The translations under genes were made by a program, and so were the position numbers. From Melampsora larici-populina 98AG31 (taxonomy: Eukaryota; Basidiomycota; Pucciniomycetes; Pucciniales; Melampsoraceae): a stretch of 64,000 nucleotides of DNA. Below the pieces are notes generated by a model, which worked only from the letters and a program-made list of their open reading frames with translations, was not told where the DNA came from and made no database searches. Each line of letters opens with the position of its first letter. Within the stretch, counting starts at the first letter, position 1. The DNA is taken from assembly GCF_000204055.1 (NCBI RefSeq), contig NW_006768780.1, positions 888,233 through 952,232 on the forward strand, given 5' to 3'. Shown piece after piece: positions 31,301 through 44,021 of this stretch.

Positions 31301-33369
31301 GGGCGGGAAATAACATTGCTTGGACGTTGGAAGCCCCCCACCAATCTAGCCATGTTTTGGCTAGAGGGAACAGCCGGCGTAATTTGTCAAACCTTGCATT
31401 AAGGTCTGGTAAACCGGGTCCATCTGGGAGAAGTAATTCCTTACATTTCTTTTCTTCTCCCAGTTTCCCTGTTTGGAAAGCACATCAAAGTATAAATTCC
31501 ACAAGAAATTTGTCAGAGATGATGAGAAATTTTCACAGAAGATTGACTCACCACCTGCCTCAAGTTTACAATCTTACCGTTTTTCTGAATTTCAGTGACA
31601 GACTGATGGAAGTGCCATCTACATCCATGCAATTTAGATAAGGCTACATTTTTATCGTGGCAATTAAAGACCTCCATGTACGCGTCCTGAAAGCCAACTT
31701 TCTGAGCTAGAGAAAAATCCACTACTTGTTCCACCATCATCCCCTTGTTCTTTTCGGACATATCAGTTTTTTGAATCTGTTGTAGTAGGTTTTTGAAATG
31801 GATCTTGTAGTGTTCCGCGAACAGCCCGCCGAGCCATGAAAATAGCACAGGTACCCATCGTTTTAAAGTTTCACAGTACTTTGAAGTGGTCAATAAGTAA
31901 CCATTTTTGAAAAAACGATAAGTCACGTCTGATAGAAGACCCCCCGTATACATGTTGGATTTCTCGTCTGGTTCAATCAAAACTTCCGACATCCATTTTG
32001 TCTGGAAACTTATGTGAGCATCATGTCCGGCCACAGATGAAGAAATAAAATTCAGGCCTTTCCTGTAGGAATTATTAAAGCATTAGACTATATCAAACTT
32101 TCTTTACGAGAAAGTCTGATGTTGCTCACCATGACCAATCCATCATGGTACAGAGCCACTTATCACCTGCTTCGGGGTCTTGGGTGTTAGTCATTATACC
32201 GGCCTGGGCTAGAAAATCACGTTGCAGGTAGCCTAGACAATCAGCATGGCCAAAGGAAGGATGAATATCCGTGACTGATTTGATTGGTTCTGACCCCACA
32301 TGCGCGTCTCCAACCTGATGGTAAATTGTGTAAACAAAGAGGTCATTTATTGTGACTTTATTCAAAAAAACATGCGAAACATGTGAAGTGTAGTAGGAAT
32401 GAACTCATACCTTCAATGGTAAAGGTCCGGTCTTGGGGTCGCTGATCATGCTTTCTTTCAGCTTATCTTTAGATATTGGATCCGCCTTCTTTGACTCGGG
32501 CCATTCATGATAATGAGTGCCTTGATGTCAAAGTAAACCCCAACCCTCCTCTTTGTTTGAGTCTAACTCAACATCCACTCAACAGGTAGCATTGCATGTG
32601 ACATGATTTCGAAATCCTTTGCAGGAAGAGATAGGACAGGGTTTTAGTCTGTCCGTGATCATAATCAGAATTAGAGAGTCATGATTAGCACCAAAAGTAC
32701 CAGCTTGACTTAGTCTTAGATGCAGACTCACATATCTACAGCAAGTTTTTTCGGACACGTTGGAGGTGAAGCAGCAAGGTGGCATTTCTTGTTGGTACAT
32801 TTTATAACTCCCAAACAGTAGTATCACCTGATTATCAACTCTCTTTTCTTGGTCGTTTCCGTTCACATGGTGTGGGTCCAAGCAATAAAACGGAAATTCC
32901 GGGCAGGATGCTTGGGGTTGTTGACATAGACAGTGTTTCCGTTTGGATAAAGAGGATAGTTTTCCTCATCTACTTTGGAACCGTGATCAACAAAGGTTTT
33001 GTACAAACCTTTGTCAGTAGGTAGTCGGAGATTTGGACAGACTTGATGTAGGTCTGGCCGCGTAGGTTTCTTGGCAGCTGCTTCGACTTTAATCGGAGAT
33101 GAAGCGATGCTCATGGTGGCCGGAGGTGAAGATGGAAAGTAAAGGTCTTCTTGATAACCGTTAAAAGATGTTAAGGAATAACACTTTTGACGGGGGACAG
33201 AATCACACAAAGTACTGAATACGTTTCCTTTGTCGCAAGAGGAAGACGTGGACACACACTCATCCAGTTCATTGTCAAATGGAAAGCTGGATGAGTGATT
33301 TTGAGGTGTATTCCGTGGAAATTCCACCGTTGCAAGGTCGCCATCATAGTGGGATGTGGCGTCTCCCAT
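28316..33369 (-). pseudogene. Transposon gene: GCM-like region, MULE-like transposase and UCH/USP-like protease region
   Basis: A multi-exon minus-strand gene, now broken. ATG near 33369; stop TGA 28316-28318. Block 1 (to about 32863) ends in a Y-P-L-Y-P-N-G-N region reminiscent of WRKY/GCM1 DNA-binding parts. A one-base frameshift near 32885 separates it from a continuing Cys/His-containing stretch. Block 2 (32034-31513) has D-V-T-Y-R-F-F, V-L-F-S-W-L-G-G-L-F-A-E-H-Y, V-V-D-F-S-L-A-Q and C-R-W-H-F-H, resembling the MULE D...D...C-x-H core. Block 3 holds a Cys-box-like T-T-A-G-S-L-N-Q-C-W (about 30730) and, further on, H-F-H-Y-W-C...W-H-F-N...S-W-I-F-Y-S-R, like the Cys and His boxes of ubiquitin hydrolases. 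In-frame TGAs at 30655 and 30451 and the MITE at 28797-29557 break block 3. Beyond the MITE, two small exons give a Lys-rich tail. Family membership is recognised; domain names are inferred from motifs. Confidence 0.65.
28797..29557. mobile_element. CACTA-like MITE, 761 bp, 3-bp TSD, inside the transposon gene
   Basis: TIRs start CACTACGCCA with long imperfect arms (GAGTTTAGAAAATTGA occurs in both). Target duplication TTA at 28794-28796 and 29558-29560. The host frame reads Lys/Glu/Val-rich up to one edge and resumes Lys/Glu-rich in the same frame beyond the other edge. Confidence 0.9.
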
Positions 33370-34014
33370 CTTGGGATTTGTATCAGTTGATTGATTCAAA
33401 CAATCTTCAAACAATTTCAGAATATATAGCAAATAAGGGTCTTAGCGGATATGGCGTTGGAATATCTAGAGTCTTTTCGACTCCAGCCTTTATGGTCCAA
33501 ATTGGGATCAGATTGATTTTAATGTTCATCCAATCTCCGGCTCACTGAGATGTGGGTATGCTTTGGATATTTGGTCATCTCATATGTTGAGGTATGTGTT
33601 GTTTGGATGTTGTCATGGGATTGTTTGTTGAAGGGCTTTGCAGCTGTGCGGTGTAAAGGATATGGTGTAAAATTAGAATTTCGAAGCTTCTGTGGTAATT
33701 TACCACAGGCCAGTTTCACACAGAGCGGGGTCAGTGTAAAGGGACCCCGTGTAAAATTCAAACTCGCCGGACGGTCCCAGATCATTACACTGTAACTATC
33801 TACACCGTAACTTTATGTGTAAAAGTCACGGTGTAAAATTACATGTATTGGCCGGGTTCCGTAATTTTACACTGACATCATTACACCGGGTTTTCTTACA
33901 CGGACCAAAAAAAAATATATGTATAAAATTTAACAAAAAGGCCCTAACTTTGATTTTTACACAGGGTCGAGTTTACACAGGGTTGGGCGGTGTAAAGCAA
34001 CCTGTGTAAAATTC

Positions 34015-35425
34015 TCCTACCCCTTAATTTATTCTCATTTGTTGATCATATACCTTGCAAAATTTAACCTCTTATGAAACAAGAAATGGAAAAAAGCTCA
34101 TCATTTTGGTCAATTTTGAATGTTGTTGTCAATTTTTTTTGTGGCAATGTAAGATTGCACTTCGACTGTGTAGAATTGCATTTTTACACCAAGATTCTCT
34201 GTGTAAAAGTGGACTTTTGGCCGCAAGCCTGCATTTTTACACTGGAATTTTTGGTGTAAAACCGTTTGTGTAAAATTGCATATTACCCATGGGTTCCAGT
34301 TTTTGACACTGTGATTTCTTGCCAACACAAAATTCAAAATATCAATATAAAATTTGAAAATATGGGCATTTTTCAAATTTTGCACCAGGTCTGCTTTACA
34401 CCGGGGTGTAAGGCTTGGAATTAGCCTGGCCTGGCCTCCAGAATCTAGGCGGAGCCGGAATCATCATTCTTGGTGACCAACCCGGCCCAGCCCAAAAAGA
34501 AAATGGTTGGTGTAAGTCTGTGTACAGACATTTTGACAAACATTGTGTTTTTTCGAAAATCTTGTCAACATGCAAAACCCGGGTTTTGCCACTGACTTGA
34601 TTTGGCAGTCCACTAATTGGAAGAATACAGAAAAAAAATAAACCTGTAATCAAGCTGTTTCTCTGATTTTGGCCGCTGCAGAAACCTCGCTGGGGCTCGG
34701 GCCTTTGGCAAGGGACTTGGTTAAGTTTGCTGCAGAAACAACTTTCTCCAAAAAACATTTGTCAATCTTTCTTGAAACAGTTTGAAATTCCACCTTGCGT
34801 TTTTACACCACAAACGGGTGGAAAAATACAGGTCCCCTTTTTTAGTTCAGTTTTGCAACATAGGCTTCAATGGTTGCAGATATGTATGTTCCCTTTCATT
34901 GCATATCACTCTATTTTACTGTCTTGAATCACCAAAATCCTCAAATCATGTTAGTTGTGAAGGTCAGACTAGGTGCCACTGGTACAAGGCTAATCTGAGA
35001 GCTACAGTTTGTGGGTATTCAAGTGACCTGAAGCTGAATATGCAGTGGAAAACATGAGCACAAGTGAAACAAGAATAAAACAAAAGCCATCCTCATCAGA
35101 TGAGATGACAAAGGTATCAGATCAACACAGACTACATAAAACTACAACAAAACTTCTCATTAAAATAGGTGTGATCATCTTATCTTGAAAAACTTAATGG
35201 TGATTTAATCATGGACAACAGACACATGTATGCACAGGATCTTACACGAGATGGGGTAATTAGGAATTCCTATGCCAGATTTTGACAAAAGTTCGTGAAA
35301 TTATTTTCTACACAAGCTTATACTTGGTAGATGCCACTTGGACATTATGAATGGCGATCATTGTTGTGGAGGTGCTTGATTTTTTTGTTCCTCGGTCCCT
35401 TCTTTAATCATTCTTAAACTGAAAA
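34015..35425. other. Intergenic; extra GTGTAAA array then no supported gene
   Basis: 34147-34410 repeats GTGTAAAA / TTTTACAC motifs like the ends of the adjacent transposon, probably a fragment of a relative. The rest holds only short frames and no recognised feature. The 3' end of the transporter gene lies at 35426. Confidence 0.5.
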
Positions 35426-38400
35426 TCAATATACATACCGAAAATCTGTGGGATTTGTTTAATTGCTTGACATGGACTCTTCTCTGTGAAGATTAAATGA
35501 TGACGTACCTCTGTTCTGGAGATCCGTCAGATCCATAAATGCTTTGTCCACCTTAGGTTCCAGCCCTGTTGGATGGTATTTGTTTTCTGAACTTCCTTCC
35601 ACGGTTGTTTTCGGCGATCCGGCACATGTTACAAGCTCGTCTTGATCTCTTGTTCGATTCTGTTTCTTCAAGTAAAACCTCATTCCGATGATCAATGTGG
35701 AGCAAATCAAGTAGCAGGCCAATATCAATGACCAAGGGACAATGTTTCTAGGCTTGTACTGGGATTGCCACAGCTGGGGGGCTTGAGTAAGAATCGTAGT
35801 CACGAGATGATAACGGATAAAGCATTATGAATTTCGGTTGTCTGAAGTGAAGAAGCAACGGAGTTGGACCATACCAATGATGTTGCCAATACAGTAACCT
35901 GACCGTTTCAAATTAGGATAGCGAAGATATCTGTCAATATGCGATTACAAGGATACATTAAAGAGAGGGCGATCCTACCTATCATAGCTAACGATTGTAC
36001 AGTTACTCGCTCTAACAATTGCCGTTCATAGATTGTGGATGGTCAGGTGAGGTCTAGTGGATAAACGCATTTGTCGCATGATATGCCGTTGTTTATATAA
36101 ATCACAAACCGGAACTTACTGGTATGCCCGGCGGTAGTGGATGTGATCCATCCTAGTACAATGACAAATGGCTATGCATGGCCGGAGAATTGGAGATGGG
36201 TTAGGATTCAACCTGTTTCTGTACATAGATACATCAAGATAGGTTGTCGAAGCCGACTTACTGTCGAAGCAAACCAGCTAAGATAGATAGCGATGAGAAG
36301 CGCAACTTTCGAGCTCCAAGGAAATACGATAGAAATTATGGTGGCGCAGATGTTCGGTACCGACATAATTACTTCGTAGTTGGAAGAGAGTAAGAGTTTC
36401 AATAAATTTTGTTGTATCCCATGGTCAAGAGCGCATTAGATTGCTCCAATCGGAATGAAGGAAAATGCATGAACGTACTGGCTACGATAGCTCGTGAGTT
36501 TTTGAACGCTCTCACTAACAACACCCCGATGAGTATCGAGCCGGCTTGTACGAATCCAATGACCGAGCTCAAAAGTGTAGTAGAAAGCGTTGAATGTCCC
36601 AGAGATTTTATCTGAGTAAGAATGGCAAAAATCAATTTTGTAGATACAATGAGTTTCGGCCAGTCCTCATGAAGGCCGTTGAAGTCGAGAAAGAATAGGA
36701 TGATGCTTACTATGAGTGATTGTTGGTTAGTGATGTTAGGTATGGTAGCCACAAGAGAATAGAAAAACCACACCCAGGTCTTGGGGTCTTTCAAAGCCTC
36801 CATAACTTGATGTCGCTTCAAATGCTTGTTCTCAACCTGAGGTGTGTAATTGAATTTTCACCCGTTATGGTCATCTCACAGTTCATGTGTTATTTCTAGA
36901 AACAACAGTCTCGACCATGACTTACGCCTGTCTGATTGACTTTGATGCGTAAGATAGCTTTCACCCTTTCGTCCGGTGTCAGAAACCAAGCGGTCGCAGG
37001 GGAGTCGGGAAAGAGAAAGAGCAACAGGAGTGATACACTCATTGTGATGATTGCCGTGAAAATGAAAAACCATTGCCAGGGATGGAACTACGTTGAGGTC
37101 ATTGATCAGCTGATTTTTCAACGGGATGCAAACTATTATCCGAGCTTCGTGTGACTTACGCTTTTGCTGCGGATATGAAGCACACCAAAGCTAAGGAAGC
37201 TGCTAGTAGCCACCGAGATACCCTTGAGAAGAATAAATTAATAGCTTCAGCAACGCATCGCCGCATAAACCAGCCAGTCATAACTGTTTACATTCATCAG
37301 GAACCAGTAACCTGTTCTTGATCCTTGCTCTCGATGAGTGTAGAACCTATACATTTTACGTCACATCATGAGATCATCGCTCTGTGCGGGGATTGGAGTG
37401 AAGATATCTTACATTGAGGTGCTGATCATGAAAGCCGACGTAGCACATCCCTCGCAAGCTCCCAAGAGAAAGCGGCACAAAAATAATTGCCAGAAATTCT
37501 TGCACGCCTAGAAGCAGGGAATCCGAAATATGAGACAGTCGAACTTCGAGTGAGCCACAAGGGAGCAGGTAAAGGGCATATTCACTACTTGAGAGGCGAC
37601 TAAAATCGCCCAAAGTATTCCATTGAAAGCTAGCCATTTTCCGACTGGGTAACGTTGAAGGGCGAGGTTCTGAGGATATTCAAACAGCAGGTATGATACT
37701 TTGCGCGTTGAAGGTGCGAAGATTGTAGCGAAGTCCGGCGTGTTAGTTTTTGTTAATCATCATGCACTCGAAGTACGTGCATTTAAAAGACTTGACTTAC
37801 CATAAAATATGGTACCCAGCCAATTGTAGTCAGCCGCAGTCAGCTTCAAATCCTTTTGTAATCCGAGCAGAGCGGCGTTTCCTAAGGACAGCGCGCAGAA
37901 GATAAGTCGGATCAGAATTGGTCACAAAACTCAATCGTACATGGCTATAAATTACCTAAAGTGGTTTTATCCATGCTGAAATGTATTTATTATTTATGGC
38001 TCTTGTCAGCAGAGTTTTCAAAGAGCTTTAGATGCGACAAAGCCTTTCCATTCAACTCACAAGTGTACAAAATTTGTCACCATCATTCTGTTCAGAAAAA
38101 AGAAGTATTATTCCATCAGGCGCCACGGTTAGACATTGCGCGACAAAGGCTCATTTGAGGTATCTTATCATGGGCATACAAAGGGAGCACTGCAAAGGCA
38201 AAAGGTTTGAAAATGAATCATAGGCTGGGAGAAGCTGCAACATCAAGTCTCAAGATAATCAAGCTTACGGTTCCTATCAATCTTGCGTCGTATCCTGACA
38301 TTCTCCTCTGGAGTAAGGCCGGTGAGTTCTTGGTCGGCAACTATCTTCGCTGCTACGTCCAAGTCTCTTTTGGCGATCGATGACGAACGAGTAGGACCTT

Positions 38401-38452
38401 CATCTTCGAGCCATTTCGAATGTTGAACGACCCCGTCTAAAGAGAGACTCAT
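35426..38452 (-). CDS. MFS transporter, allantoate permease (Dal5-like) family
   Basis: An anion:cation symporter-type permease of the plasma membrane; substrates in the family include allantoate, ureidosuccinate and vitamins. About 15 short exons on the minus strand, ATG 38452, stop 35426-35428. The first exon (38452-38269) ends at R-K-I-D-R-N. Then L-L-P-L, M-D-K-T-T-L-G, G-N-A-A-L-L-G-L-Q-K-D-L, Y-N-W-L-G-T-I-F-Y, S-Y-L-L-F-E-Y-P-Q-N, R-F-L-L-G-A-C-E-G, G-Y-W-F-L-M-N, S-F-G-V-L-H-I, W-F-L-T-P-D-E-R, H-Q-V-M-E-A-L-K-D-P-K-T-W, G-W-I-T-S-T-T-A-G-H-T, I-G-Y-C-I-G-N-I-I and a final F-R-Y-V-Y can all be read in order with GT-AG joins. The exception is the exon around 38120-38170 (between L-L-P-L and M-D-K-T-T). 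It lacks a GT donor and seems to carry a 1-nt insertion, so this allele may be damaged. The transporter family is certain; the substrate is not known. Confidence 0.85.
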
Positions 38453-39839
38453 TATAGTCTGTTTTGCCTTTTATTGATGATAGAAATTAAGTATGTGCGA
38501 AATTGACTAATACCCCAATGCATAAAACAAACAGGAATATCTGCAATGGTGAGACGCGTGAGAGTGGATGAAGAAATATAGCTTTGGAGAAGCGCTCTCT
38601 CTTTCCATGAACGAATAACAATAGGAATCGAAGGTCCAGCCAATAATGCCGGGCAGCATTTGTATCAAAACACTTGTTCAAACTTTGAATGAGATCTCTG
38701 TTCGTATCGTAGCAGATCGTAGCTCATCTTTGCTTTTGGTAGGCGGAATCTAAGACGGCTCAAAGGAGAATATCCAAGAAGTTCAGATAGGCGGACGATA
38801 AAGCGCTTTATACTTTATCAAGGGCTTTGGCCTGTGAAAGTCAATAAAAGCCAGAAGAGACAAAGGTGGAGATATACACAATCTGATAACACAACGTGCT
38901 TCTCCTGAATGCCATGAACTCGCCGGCGTCTTTAAACTTTTCCATGTATGAATGTAGATATAGCATGTGAGCACCTGAAGTTGATGGCCGCCTACATATA
39001 TGTACAACTTTGAGTACCAAATGGTTCATAAAACTTCACTTGTGAATCTGTCAACGTCTTTCTGATGTACATTCAAGCATCATGCCCGAGCCCTACAATC
39101 AATCAGAAGCCACCGAAGCCGAGCATGATCTGTTAAAGCCGAATCGAGGTTGCCTGATGGGCCCGATCGTCGTTTGAATCGACTTGCTCCTACATGCCCC
39201 CGTTGTGGAATTTTGGTTGATATATAAGTACAATAATCATGAACATGAATGAATGACCCCCTTCTTCTGCCTTCCTCTGTCTCCGCCCAAACTGCCCCAA
39301 GACCCCGAGCTGGAGTTATTCTAACTTGTTCGATATCCACACCCCAGTGGAAAGAGATGGTCAGGTCAAAAAACTGTGTACCCTACATGACTCATCACAC
39401 GACCAAGTCTCTGAGACGCGAGCATGTTCGTCTCCAACATATACACACATCCAGTTTGCCCGCAAAGACATGGCTAGGCACACACGAACAAGGACACTGC
39501 GGACATGTACTGTCACATTCATGCGTGACTTGGTGTATATCATACGTATTTGAATGCCACAGAATATTTGCCCCGGTGAGAGCATCCACAGTCAGGTGGT
39601 GGGCGTGGCGTGTTTGACGCGCCAAAGGGCGCGTCCGCCCACGCCCGTCAAAAAATCTCAAAAATAGGGGATGGCACGCCCATATAAGATGAGGCTAGTT
39701 TTTGATGACGTGGAATGGTTGATCTCTTCTATCTCTTCCAAATCCTTTTTGTATCAAAGAATAAGACAGATTTATCAGATTTTCTAATTGATCAATACTT
39801 CTGCTTTATCAACATTCCAAAAAAACTATCAAGTGGGAA
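38453..39839. other. Intergenic; promoter side of the transporter, GC-rich hairpin near 39597
   Basis: No gene is supported. Minus-strand frames near 38452-38681 and 38783-39029 have no protein character. 39597-39650 contains a GC-rich hairpin (GGGCGTGG...CCACGCCC) unlike its AT-rich neighbourhood, close to the start of the hAT relic and possibly part of that element. Confidence 0.4.
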
Positions 39840-42650
39840 ACTCCCAGTGATCAACATGGCAAGAGGTGGCATGGATTTCTCATGGCAAGCAAATGCTGTT
39901 CTGTTGCTGGCCGTTGGAAAGCCAAATGCATGCATTGCTTGGCTGAGCTTGATGGAAAGCCAACATTACTGTTTGATCACATCAAGGAGAAGTGGAAGCA
40001 TATATCAAAGGAAGGTAGATCACCATACATTCAATACAATCTTAACAACAAAAAAAGTGAAAACCCATCCAATGACACCAAGGATCAGGTGGTCTCCAAT
40101 TTAAATCAGCCACTCATACAACCCCAATTTGTTCACAACTTTACAAAGGAATCACTTCATCATATCAGTGGCACCTCAAAGGAAAAGACAGATCAGCTAC
40201 ACAAACTGCTTTTCAAAGCTTTCATATCTGGCCGTATCCCCTTTTGCTTCCTTCAAGTTAGATACTTTCAAGAATATCAAAAACAGCTTTGTGTCACAAC
40301 ATACAAGGTTCCATCCTGTTATATCGTGATGGATCAAATCCTCCCACATTTACATGCCAAGCACAGATCTTTGTTCAATCACAGTTACGCCAGCAGACAA
40401 ACTTGACTATATCTCTTGATGGCTGGACTGATTGCTCAAGGAACAGTATCTATGCTGTTCTTGTACTACGCAGAGCTCAACCCAAACAATTCATAGATGT
40501 CCTTGATCTTCATGAAGAACACCATACCTCTGAAAACATCTGGACTGCCTTGAAACAATCTCTGGTCAAGACAAGCATTGACTGGCAGCAAATTAGTGCT
40601 GTTGTATCAGACTCGCCATCAGTCATGGTCAAATTCAGGGGTTGTTTTGTTTTCTTTACCTTTTGTGTATGTATATAACAAATTGATGACTGATACCTTT
40701 TTTAATGATCTGTCAACAGAAACTTCTTCTTGAGGCTCACCCACATATCTTTGGCTTAGCATGCTGCCTTCACACCTTCAATCTTATTGCAAAGGATTTC
40801 CTTGGGCACTCTCTCATGAAGGATGTTGTGGACAATAACAAAGCCCTTGTCAACCTCTTCACATCCTCAGCTTTTGGGGCCAAGCACCTCCAGAAATGCA
40901 GGAAGAAAGAGAATATCACACATGGCCTACAGACAGCATGTGAGACCTGTTGGTTTTCCATGGCCAAGGTGTGCCTATGTGTTGAGGACCATGAGCTTGG
41001 ATTCTGCTGATGTGTGGCAATGCTGGATGATCAAAGCATTGATACACCTGCAATTAAAAGAAATGTCCAATCAATTGTTGATAATTGTGATCACTTCACC
41101 TCTAATCAAGTTTTGGTCAAAGTCCTTTGACCCATTGTTGATGTGATTGCTTGATTGATTGCTAATGTATAATGTAGACTTAGAAAGATTGATCTACATA
41201 TGTGTACACACTTCATTAGTTCCAAGCAGCACTTCTTGAATGCAGTGCATCAGCAATCAAAAATGTACAAAACCAATATCTATATCATCGGATTCTTTTT
41301 GAATCCATCATGTCGTCAAATAGCAGCCTCTCACAAGTTCTCTATTGAAAAAATCACCCAGATGATTATCAGTGTTGCTTGGTCTTGGGGATTCAACAAA
41401 CCAGATGCCTTAAGTCTCAAATATTTCCTCAATATTATAGTGGAAATGATATATTTCCAACCTTCAAAAAAGGTAAAGTTTTTACAAATCTTCAATTGGG
41501 TAGTATAGATCACTGATCATCTCACATCTGATAGATGAAAAACCATTGGACTACTGGCTCCGAGCCACAATATTTCCACATACAAATCAGTTGAAGACAA
41601 TTGCAATAAGGATCCTTGAGCTCGTGGCACATGCAGGTGGTGTTGAAATTCTCTTCTCAGATATGACAGGTACAAAGACCAAGAATTGTAATTGGATGGA
41701 TCCTGATACACTAAGCACTACACAAAATGTAATCTTTACCGGGCGGTAAAGAAAACTACTGACATAGAAAAGTCCGGAGGCAACAGGAAGAGAGCTAAAA
41801 ATCTGGAAAAAAATGCACCTTGTTCCTAGATGTTGGGGCGTCATGATGAGTATTTTTTTGTATTTTACACACGGATATTGGTTAATGTACTAACAATAAA
41901 GGCTGAGAATCATCAAAAACCCACCGGTAACAATACCTGAAATTTGGCTCTTGATTTTGAAGACAGGATTTTGGAATCTTCAAACATCAATAACTTTTGC
42001 AGTTCTGAATCAAATCACTCAATTTGAAGTGCATTAAAAAGGTGAGCCTTTCCTCTACATTTTTCATTCAGACATCACATCTGTAGCTGGTCTAAAAAAG
42101 ATAATACAGAGATATTCATGCAGAACTTTTTGAACATATGTAGAGTGTTTAAATGGCTAGATAGCACCTTAATAACATTATGAAGTGTGAAGGAGGATAG
42201 TTCAGCTTTTGAATGAACCAAAAATCGAGTTATTTGGAGCAGAATTGCAAAAGTTATTGAAGTTTTTAGACCACAAAATATTGTCTTCATACTCATGACC
42301 CAAATTTCAGGTATTGTTACATGTGAGTTTTTGATGATTTTCAGCGTTTATTGTTAGTACATAAACCAATATCTGCATGTAAAATACAAAAAAATACTCA
42401 TCATGACGCCCCAACATCTAGGAACAAGGTGCATATTTTTTCAGATTTTTAGCTCTCTTCCTGTTGCCTCAGGACTTTTCTATGTCATTAGTTTTCTTCA
42501 CCGCCCGGTAAAGATTACATTTGGTGTAGTGAAGGATGATCTCACAGATTGGTATGGGACTTTCTTCCAAGCTAAGCTCTTCAAAGAAAAGTATCTTGCC
42601 AGCACCCAGTCAAGATCAGGTGGCTGGAAGCTACTCGGATAACAATTTTG
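39840..42650 (+). pseudogene. hAT-family transposase relic (BED, DUF659, dimerisation motifs)
   Basis: A decayed transposase read across frames. 39882-40406 has a BED-like zinc finger (C-M-H-C-L-A-E...H-I-K-E-K-W). After a frameshift near 40380, 40390-40640 reads L-T-I-S-L-D-G-W-T-D...V-V-S-D-S-P-S, the DUF659 core. 40720 onward reads H-I-F-G-L-A-C-C-L-H-T-F-N-L-I, the C/H-N-L block. 41546 onward reads D-Y-W-L-R-A-T-I-F-P...I-A-I-R-I-L-E-L-V-A-H-A-G-G-V-E-I-L-F-S, the hAT dimerisation motif. Further stops and shifts follow, and a CACTA-like MITE (41716-42531) sits inside the C-terminal part. The element's own inverted repeats and 8-bp duplication were not found. Not functional. Confidence 0.8.
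41716..42531. mobile_element. CACTA-like MITE, 816 bp, 3-bp TSD
   Basis: Nearly the whole element is a long inverted repeat (arms about 380 bp) starting CACTACACAAAATGTAATC and ending ...GATTACATTTGGTGTAGTG, with CCGGGCGGTAAAG just inside. Target duplication AAG at 41713-41715 and 42532-42534. Non-coding. It shares the internal string GTACTAACAATAAA with the 59929 element, which has the same length. Confidence 0.9.
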
Positions 42651-43695
42651 ATGGCCTTGATGCTCTCAAAGAATTTGAAGCTGGGATATACCCACTCAAC
42701 ATGGTTGATCAAATTGAAGGTCTTCTTTATCCCACTCTTGGGCTATAGGAAGGTTACATCAATAGCCTTTTTGACTTATCTAACTTTGAAGTTAGAACAA
42801 GTAGTGCTGATGATCCTCCAAATTGCAACATCATTGTTATTGATGACCCTTCAAGCTCATGGGACCTAGAAGATATTTTTTAAACATTGTCTTAGCCTTG
42901 TTGTATTCAAAACATAATCCGGTCAACCTGAAGATGCTTTCCTGAAAACCCAGCTTGTTTCTGAGCATCACAATCACTGTTTTTGAAACAATTGTTCCCT
43001 TTCCTTCATTTTTGTTTTATTTTTTATGTACCGCCCTCTTCCATTTGGGCGCGCCTGGGCTCAGGACAGTGGCATCTTTGCCAGCAGTTATATACCGTAG
43101 TGAAGATGATAGTGAAGACAATACTGATGATGAAGATCAGATGGAATGGTATGATTATGAGATGATGGATAATTAAAATGAATATTTGAACGAACTTGAT
43201 TTTTCTGAATAACAATCAATTTGAATCTAGTTTCAAAGACAATGATGGATCAGAGTCTAGTTTTGAGGAGCCTGCCATTGAGGGATCAGATCACATTAAT
43301 CCTTGGCCTATCATCAATTAAACTCACACTTTACCAAGACTGATAAACGGTCAAATCCATCATTGAACAGCATTGCAAATTAAATGAATCAATTGAGAAA
43401 TCTGCATCATCATATGACCACAACACCAGCTCAGTTCCAACAGCAATGTACCAATTCAATATGTTGGCTGAGATCCGCAAGTTTGATTGTAATTGAAAAA
43501 CACTCAATCTTGCCAAAACAGGCTATTTCAGCATGCGGTCTTCAATGGAGGTTGCAGCAATCTCTTTGCTCCAAAGGCTAGCACCTCTACCTGGTTCTGA
43601 GACCAGAAGAGGACATGCTGCTTGCATACAAAATAAAGCCTGTTATATCATCATCATCATCAGCTGTCTATATTACAGCGGGGCCTTTAAACACC
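42651..43695. other. Decayed transposon sequence, no intact gene
   Basis: Short plus-strand frames (42648-42869, 42955-43176) include an acidic stretch (E-D-D-S-E-D-N-T-D-D-E-D). Probably the 3' remains of the hAT element. No boundary is visible. Confidence 0.4.
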
Positions 43696-44021
43696 TCACC
43701 CTTCAATTTTAGATGACCCAACAGTACTAAATATGGTGAAAGATTGGATAGCAACACAAAAAGTTGGTAAAGTGGGTTTGATATCTTTCTTTTAACCTTC
43801 TTGAACCAAACCATGAACAAAATTTGACTTGATTTTACATCTTAGGTTACACCCAGAATACTGGTTAACCACATCAACAACAAAATTATACCAAAGTTTG
43901 AAGAGCATCAAGATGTGAGAATATCCAAGAGTACCTGTAGTCATTGGATGCACAGGATGGGTATGCAATATAAGCCTTATTTGAAATGTCTTTTTCATGG
44001 TGGTCATGAGCGTGCAGACAT
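43696..44021 (+). pseudogene. DDE-endonuclease transposase relic, N-terminal part
   Basis: Reads L-D-D-P-T-V-L-N-M-V-K-D-W-I-A-T-Q-K-V-G, then an intron-like gap ending TCTTAG (about 43850). Next come V-T-P-R-I-L-V-N-H-I-N-N-K-I-I-P and, at the end, H-W-M-H-R-M-G-M-Q-Y-K...F-H-G-G-H-E-R-A-D-I. This is the region before the catalytic core in a Tc-like DDE superfamily endonuclease common in basidiomycetes (H-E-R-P-D-V motif). It is cut at 44021 by the LTR-like repeat and continues at about 46330. Confidence 0.75.

Larger units (their letters stand above)
27802..34014 (-). mobile_element. MULE-like DNA transposon, 6.2 kb, with long GTGTAAA subterminal arrays
   Basis: Ends GAATTTTACACAGG(G/T)TGCTTTACACCG on the left and its complement on the right extend as inverted repeats of about 200-380 bp. 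They are full of GTGTAAA/TTTACAC motifs, and the internal string AAATCAAAGTTAGGGCC is shared by both ends. The element encodes one long minus-strand gene (28316-33369). I could not fix a target duplication. It is interrupted by the CACTA-type MITE at 28797-29557. A further GTGTAAA array lies just outside at about 34147-34410. Confidence 0.75.
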
